NCBI GenBank assembly: GCA_965226435.1
Contig: CBDDCY010000013.1
Coordinates: forward strand, 1 to 64,000
Direction: 5' to 3'
From: UBA6623 sp965226435
GTDB taxonomy: Bacteria; Acidobacteriota; Terriglobia; Bryobacterales; UBA6623
Length of the DNA stretch: 64,000 nucleotides
Below are positions 59,812 to 64,000 of the stretch, one piece after another. Made by a program: the position numbers and the translations under genes. Positions within the stretch are counted from its first letter, which is position 1. Each line of letters starts with the position of its first letter. The notes beneath the pieces were generated by a model. The model saw only the letters and a program-made list of their open reading frames with translations. It ran no database searches and was not told where the DNA came from.

Positions 59812-60153
59812 TCACTCAACGTCGACGGGAATTTCCAACAGGTGCTGGGGTTGCCAATGTTCGGAGTTCCATTCCGAACCTTCGGCAAACTCCAAACCGA
59901 CCGAATAGCCGTAGTCTTGCGACGAGCAGTGCCGGACGCGACCTTCGGCCTCGAATTGATCATTGCTGATCTTGACCACGGCGGTGAGGGGCAACGGAAT
60001 CCCGAGACTGAGGCAGATGCCGTTTTGATTGACGTCCTCGATGATTCCCACGTCGGCGACTCGGCGCCCGGTCAGGTCGGCGAAAGAGATGTCCACCACC
60101 TCCGAGCACATTTGTCGACGGCTTTTTCGTTGTTCGCGATTTTCGCGGTTCAT
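59812..60153 (-). CDS. PilZ-like protein, paralogue of the 8993 gene
   Basis: 113 residues. MNRENREQRKSRRQ gives an RxxxR-like basic start, followed by VADVGIIEDVNQNGICLSL (beta strands), DQFEAEGRVRHCSS and DYGYSVGLEF. The end, WNSEHWQPQHLLEIP, matches the 8993 protein. The basic N-terminus and DxxxxG strand fit a c-di-GMP-binding PilZ domain better than the paralogue does. The frame stays open to 60441, but that part lacks homology. Confidence 0.65.
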   Translation of the reverse strand: MNRENREQRKSRRQMCSEVVDISFADLTGRRVADVGIIEDVNQNGICLSLGIPLPLTAVVKISNDQFEAEGRVRHCSSQDYGYSVGLEFAEGSEWNSEHWQPQHLLEIPVDVE

Positions 60154-60514
60154 AGCGGGTCCCGATTGATTAACCAGAACCGGGCGGGCCCCACTGGGCC
60201 CGGCCGCCGATGCCGGTTCTCTCATATCGGCCGCTCGACAGTAAACCAGAACCGGCCCGGGTCGGCCCCCGCGCTCTTGGGGCAACCCGGCCGCGCGACC
60301 GTCCGGCTGTCGTGTAACGAGGCTGCGCGCGAATTCGAACACCGCCGCGGTATGCCGCGTGAAATAGGATAGCTCCCGGCCCGAAGACACCGCGGACGAC
60401 GTTGATCTCGGAGGGAAACGAATGGGTTTGGGATGCGTCATGCCGATTATCGTGAACGGCGGGATAACGCCCGTCTCAATAGCCAGCCTGCCTGACAGGC
60501 GGGGTGGCGGGATA
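60154..60514. other. Non-coding gap between the PilZ-like gene and manC
   Basis: 361 bp without a convincing gene. TAACCAGAACCGG (60171-60183) recurs as TAAACCAGAACCGG (60242-60255), separated by a GC-rich palindrome (GGGCCCCACTGGGCCC). GCCTGCCTGACAGGC at 60488-60502 is a small palindrome close to the manC stop. Confidence 0.4.
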
Positions 60515-61609
60515 TTAGAGCAGCTCGTGGGGTCCGTTGAGTTCGAGATCCTTGACTACATCGGCGACTCGCTGCGCTTGATCGCGGCGGCAGACCAACA
60601 AGGCATCGGAGGTCTCAACGACCGCCAAATCCCGGACACCCACCAGAGCCGTGAGTTTACCGGGAACATCGACTAAGTTTCCTTTAGACAATAGGGCGCG
60701 GACCGCCGATCGCGAAACATTTTCACCGACTTTGTTCATCCCAAGCTGGTAAACGGCTTCCCAGCTGCCGAGGTCGCTCCACCCAAAATCGCGGCACGCC
60801 ACGCCGGAGATGTTCCGCGCCCGTTCCAAAATGCCGTAGTCCACTGAAATGGCGTCGCAATCGGGATAGTGTTGGGCGAGTGACGATCGAAAGCGTCGCG
60901 AGGTCAATGCGGGGAGGTGCGACAGGGCCTCGGCCGTTCGGGGCAGAAAGCGCTCGACGGCATCGTCAAACGAGCGGGCCCGCCAAACGAACATGCCGCT
61001 GTTCCAAAAGAAGTTACCGGCCTTCGAATAGCGCCGAGCCGCGGCGAGTTTCGGCTTTTCGCGAAAGCGCGCAATGGGCACCGCGGCCGGCGCGCCGGGG
61101 CGGGTACCGAGGGGGAATTCGATATACCCGAAGCCGGTTTCAGCCCGTGTCGGTTCAATGCCGAGGACAACTAATTGACCGCCGGCCGCCCCCTTGACCC
61201 CTCGGCGCAAAGCGGCGTGGAAGACTCTCGGCTTCTCGATCAGGTGATCGGAGGGGAAGACGCCCATCGTCGCGTCGGGGTCCTGTTCGATCAGCAGGCG
61301 AGCGGCCAGCGCAATGGCGGGCGCGGTGTTGCGCTGAACCGGCTCGGCGATAACTTGCCGCCGAGGAACCTCGGGAAACCGCTTCAAGACTTGCCGTCGA
61401 AGGGACTCACTGGTCAGCACCCATATGCGCTCGGGTGGGATCAGGGGTTTCAGCCGATCGAAGGTTTGCTCGAGTAGAGAGCGCTCTCCGGCGATGGAGA
61501 GAAACTGCTTGGGGAGCGCGGCGCGGCTGCGGGGCCAGAAACGAGTGCCCCTTCCCCCGGCGAGAATGACGCCGTGGAAGCGGGAAAGTTCCGCGGAAGT
61601 CGGCCTCAT
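60515..61609 (-). CDS. manC: Mannose-1-phosphate guanylyltransferase
   Basis: 364 residues, the single-domain form. The nucleotidyltransferase signature GVILAGGRGTRFWPRSRAALPKQFL is split over the N-terminus, then AEPVQRNTAPAIALAA, FPSDHLIEKP, FREKPKLAAARRY, FFWNSGMFVW and CRDFGWSDLGSWEA. It makes GDP-mannose for surface glycans. ATG at 61609 overlaps the lepB stop (ATGA). Confidence 0.93.
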   Translation of the reverse strand: MRPTSAELSRFHGVILAGGRGTRFWPRSRAALPKQFLSIAGERSLLEQTFDRLKPLIPPERIWVLTSESLRRQVLKRFPEVPRRQVIAEPVQRNTAPAIALAARLLIEQDPDATMGVFPSDHLIEKPRVFHAALRRGVKGAAGGQLVVLGIEPTRAETGFGYIEFPLGTRPGAPAAVPIARFREKPKLAAARRYSKAGNFFWNSGMFVWRARSFDDAVERFLPRTAEALSHLPALTSRRFRSSLAQHYPDCDAISVDYGILERARNISGVACRDFGWSDLGSWEAVYQLGMNKVGENVSRSAVRALLSKGNLVDVPGKLTALVGVRDLAVVETSDALLVCRRDQAQRVADVVKDLELNGPHELL

Positions 61610-62421
61610 GGCGCGGCGGGCGCTTCGGCTTCGTGCGAGTGAATCAGGTTGAAGCTGCGGCTCCAGCGGGTTTTCGTGAAGAAGTTCAGTACCAAGTCCT
61701 TGATATGAGCGAACGAGACACCGGAATCCTGCAGCCTCTCGGTCGGGGCATCGTAAGACCAGTAAATCACCAATGGCTTGCCGATGATGTTTTCGCGCGG
61801 CACGAATCCCCAATAGCGGCTGTCGAGCGACAGATCGCGGTTGTCGCCGAGCGCGAAATAGCGCCCTTCGGGCACCACGACGTGGCCGTTCTCGACGTGG
61901 TTCTCCAGCATGTCGAGCGCCGGTTCGTAGACCTGCATATTGGGACTCGACGGGAAATTGTCGCGATAGCTGTCGATGTGACTGGTCTTGTGCTCAACGA
62001 ACGGCTCGTCGACCATTTCTCCGTTGACGAACAGATGTTTGTTGAAGAGGCGGATGCGGTCACCGGGAACGCCGACCACGCGCTTGACGAAGGTCTGCGA
62101 CAGATCCACAGGGTAGCGGAAGACAATAATGTCCTGCCGCTGGACGTCTTGATAAGGCAGCAGATACTGACTGATGCTGCCCGCCGGCGCGTAAGCCAGC
62201 TTGTCGACCAGCAGGTGATCGCCGATCAGCAAGGACTCCTCCATCGACCCGGTGGGGATGACGAAGGCCTGCACCAGCGTCGTCGTCCCGAACAGCAACA
62301 GGATGATCGTCACCGTCCACTCGGCAATGACGCCTCGGTGGGGAATTTCGTGGACTTCCGCGGTCGGCTCGTGCTCGGAGGCCGGAGAAGGCTTCGGCTG
62401 GGGACTTTCGGGCTTGCTCAC
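61606..62421 (-). CDS. lepB: Signal peptidase I
   Basis: 271 residues. An N-terminal polar part, one membrane helix (TVTIILLLFGTTTLVQAFVI), the catalytic Ser in PTGSMEESLLIGDHLLV, the general-base Lys in FVKRVVGVPGDRI and the late GDNRDLSLDSRYWGFVP block are all present. It cleaves signal peptides of exported proteins. GTG start at 62421; stop overlaps manC. Confidence 0.95.
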   Translation of the reverse strand: MSKPESPQPKPSPASEHEPTAEVHEIPHRGVIAEWTVTIILLLFGTTTLVQAFVIPTGSMEESLLIGDHLLVDKLAYAPAGSISQYLLPYQDVQRQDIIVFRYPVDLSQTFVKRVVGVPGDRIRLFNKHLFVNGEMVDEPFVEHKTSHIDSYRDNFPSSPNMQVYEPALDMLENHVENGHVVVPEGRYFALGDNRDLSLDSRYWGFVPRENIIGKPLVIYWSYDAPTERLQDSGVSFAHIKDLVLNFFTKTRWSRSFNLIHSHEAEAPAAP

Positions 62422-62502
62422 TGCGGTTTATTGTATCGGATGCGAGGGGCGCGCGATGTCCCAAACCGGAAAAGCGATTCGCCCTCGAAGGCCATAATAC
62501 GC

Positions 62503-63108
62503 TCAGCGGCTCAGATGCACGCTATCCCTCACAAAGAACCGCAATAAGAGATCCTCGGCTACTGAAATCCCGATCCGCCGCGACGCGACGATGTCCAGAT
62601 TTTCCTCCCGTCGAAAGCGGCTGACCCGTAGCGCTCCGTTGGTAATGTCCACCCCGTAATGGGCCCGCGAAATTCCCATGGCCTGCGTCAATTTCCCGGG
62701 CCCGGAAGCCAGATCGCACTCGGCGCGAGCCTTCGGCCGCCGCCGCCTCATCGGCTCTACCCCAACCAACGGCTCAAGCGCGCGGATCAACCCACACCCC
62801 GGACTACCGCTCGGTTCCGTGACGAAATTCAAACACTCGTGAATCCCGTAGTTGAGGTAGACATAAGCGTGCCCCGGAGGCCCGAACAAGACACGCGTCC
62901 TCTCCGTCAGCCCGCGATAGGAATGCGCCGCCGGGTCGTTTTCGCCGAGATACGCTTCCACTTCGACGATCTTCCCGGCCACTAACCCCTGGCTCGTTTC
63001 GTGAATCAGAACCGTCCCCAATAGATCAGGAGCAACCGACTCGGTCCGGCGGGAAAAGAAATCCCGCGTAACAGCGCGGGTCGCGGCAATCAACTCAGCA
63101 GCCGTCAT
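62503..63108 (-). CDS. mpg: 3-methyladenine DNA glycosylase (AAG/MPG type)
   Basis: 201 residues. The sequence shows DLLGTVLIHETSQGLVAGKIVEVEAYLGENDPA in adjoining motifs, GPPGHAYVYLNYGIHECLNFV, and GPGKLTQAMGI, all typical of the Mpg family. It removes alkylated purines from DNA. The ATG at 63108 is favoured; one four codons upstream is possible. Confidence 0.94.
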   Translation of the reverse strand: MTAAELIAATRAVTRDFFSRRTESVAPDLLGTVLIHETSQGLVAGKIVEVEAYLGENDPAAHSYRGLTERTRVLFGPPGHAYVYLNYGIHECLNFVTEPSGSPGCGLIRALEPLVGVEPMRRRRPKARAECDLASGPGKLTQAMGISRAHYGVDITNGALRVSRFRREENLDIVASRRIGISVAEDLLLRFFVRDSVHLSR

Positions 63109-63504
63109 CACAACACCCAATCAGTTCGCGGTCCTCCCAGTGGGCAGGTCTCCAGGCCCGCACGGCAAACGACCGCCACCCACCACGAGCAGTTCCCAGG
63201 GCCACAATCCTCCAACGGTGTAACCGCCGCTTGATCACGCCTGTATAGCGCGGTGCCGCTGGTCCGCCCCCTCAAGCGACCGGCGCCCCCGGCCGATCTT
63301 TCTTCACAAGGCCTCCCCGGACACGCAGCCGAAAGGGGCCGCCCCACCAGAGTACATCGCTGGAAAGTTGCCGTCATGCACCGGCGGCTCTTACCATGAA
63401 AAACGCAACCCACCGTCGATCCGTTGGCCGTGACACCGTAAGAGGGGCCGCGCGTCATCGCCGGAATCGGTTTGGGCTCGCGTGAAAGCCAGGGAGAACG
63501 ACCA
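63109..63504. other. Non-coding gap before the epimerase gene
   Basis: 396 bp between divergent genes with no credible frame. It contains the third family-B repeat at 63139-63161. No clear promoter. Confidence 0.4.
63139..63161 (+). repeat. 25-bp hairpin repeat (family B), copy 3
   Basis: CAGTGGGCAGGTCTCCAGG followed by CCCGC; it differs from 2231-2255 by one missing G and one T to C change, which weakens the hairpin. Confidence 0.6.
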
Positions 63505-64000
63505 TTGAGAATTCTGATCGCGGGCGGTGCCGGCTTTGTTGCATCGCACCTTTGCGACCGCCTCTTGTCGGCGGGTCACCACGTCATCGCGGTCGACAAT
63601 TTCTCCACCGGCCGCGCGGACAACCTAGCGCACCTTCGGGATAACACCGATTTCGCCTTCCTCGAGCGCGACATCTGTGAACCGCTCACGGTTGACGGCC
63701 CGGTCGATCGCGTCTACAATTTGGCGTCGCCGGCCAGCCCGTTCGACTATTTGGCGCTGCCGATCGAAACGATGATGGTGGGCTCGGCGGGCACGAAGAA
63801 TCTGCTCGATCTGGCGCGCGAGAAGAAGGCCGCCTTCTTGATGGCCTCGACCTCGGAGACTTACGGGGATCCGCTCGTTCATCCGCAAGTCGAAACGTAT
63901 TGGGGGAACGTCAACCCGATCGGTCCGCGCTCGGTCTATGACGAGGCCAAACGTTTCTCCGAAGCTCTGACGATGGCCTATCACCGCGCTTTCGGCGTCG
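63505..64000 (+). CDS. UDP-glucuronate decarboxylase-like NAD-dependent epimerase, 5' part
   Basis: The first 165 codons of a gene that runs off the window. TTG start at 63505, with AGGGAG 9 bp upstream. It has the NAD motif GGAGFVASHLCDRLL, VDNFSTGRADNL, NLASPASPFDYLALPIETM, ASTSETYGDPLVHPQ, and the catalytic YDEAKRFSEAL. The YGDPLVHPQVE(T)YWGNVNPIGPRS block is typical of UDP-xylose synthases. The product would be UDP-xylose for surface glycans. Confidence 0.9.
   Translation, partial: MRILIAGGAGFVASHLCDRLLSAGHHVIAVDNFSTGRADNLAHLRDNTDFAFLERDICEPLTVDGPVDRVYNLASPASPFDYLALPIETMMVGSAGTKNLLDLAREKKAAFLMASTSETYGDPLVHPQVETYWGNVNPIGPRSVYDEAKRFSEALTMAYHRAFGV

Noticed and set aside
60488..60502. Palindrome GCCTGCCTGACAGGC as terminator of manC
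   Set aside because: No T-run follows on the minus strand.
1..64000. tRNA, rRNA, phage or integrase genes
   Set aside because: None recognised by reading; a tRNA scan would be needed to exclude tRNAs.

Overview
The window is a 64 kb piece of a GC-rich bacterial chromosome. No rRNA, tRNA, phage or CRISPR locus was recognised. The gene content suggests an Acidobacteriota genome, perhaps Bryobacterales or Solibacter-like. The reasons are DUF1553/DUF1501 and sulfatase genes, a secreted protein with a GW...SPW motif, NIPSNAP and DUF1330 proteins, CehA-type metallohydrolases, an alternative complex III locus, and several dispersed intergenic repeats of a kind I associate with that phylum. Planctomycetota share some of these families, so the assignment is inference.

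Layout. 1-2077: end of a DUF1553 gene and a DUF1501 gene. 2078-3050: non-coding, rich in repeats. 3051-5598: a polytopic GT-C-like membrane protein and a methyltransferase (minus strand). 5980-8769: dnaX, ybaB and recR. 8993-11603: a PilZ-like protein, a glycine-rich secreted protein, a NIPSNAP protein, and a DUF1330 gene broken by an in-frame amber codon. 11754-18413 (minus strand): a compact housekeeping run in the order acyP, apt, ispE, prs, rplY, pth, rpsF, rpsR, rplI, SDR. 18579-24156: a 51-residue membrane protein missed by length filters, a macro-domain protein, a truncated propeller gene, a sulfatase lacking its catalytic Cys, and two secreted hydrolases. 24291-26226: an ActP-like symporter with its DUF485 partner. 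26227-27081: degenerate repeats and a transposase tail. 27082-33377: alternative complex III genes actA, actB1, actB2, actC, actD and actE (no actF), followed by a CcmE of the Cys type.

33415-35893 (minus strand) is the most interesting locus. It is a translationally coupled trio: a peroxiredoxin, a DUF2007 protein and a phosphodiesterase/phosphatase. The peroxiredoxin frame is interrupted by one UGA exactly at the peroxidatic cysteine (TPG-UGA). The resolving Cys lies five residues on, and a SECIS-like hairpin begins 11 nt after the UGA. I read it as a selenocysteine peroxiredoxin.

35929-45718: an ACP-FAAL-PlsC fusion, a DUF6817 protein, a fatty-acid hydroxylase, a GGDEF-EAL protein, a GT87 membrane protein and two small conserved proteins. 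45843-49575: a MacA-like adaptor with two MacB-type permeases but no ATPase. 49861-52656: a MoxR/VWA pair with a clear terminator. 52878-57546: a TrmB regulator, two secreted proteins (one DUF1326) and a cytochrome-PQQ dehydrogenase. 57612-59793: a CehA-like gene split by an IS630 remnant. 59812-64000: a second PilZ-like protein, manC, lepB, mpg and the start of a UDP-glucuronate decarboxylase gene.

Functional threads. The act genes and ccmE point to respiratory electron transfer with c-type cytochromes, and the PQQ dehydrogenase could feed electrons into it. manC, the UDP-glucuronate decarboxylase and the GT-like membrane proteins point to surface polysaccharide synthesis. The FAAL fusion and the hydroxylase suggest modified lipids. 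All gene calls come from reading the sequence; no database search was run.
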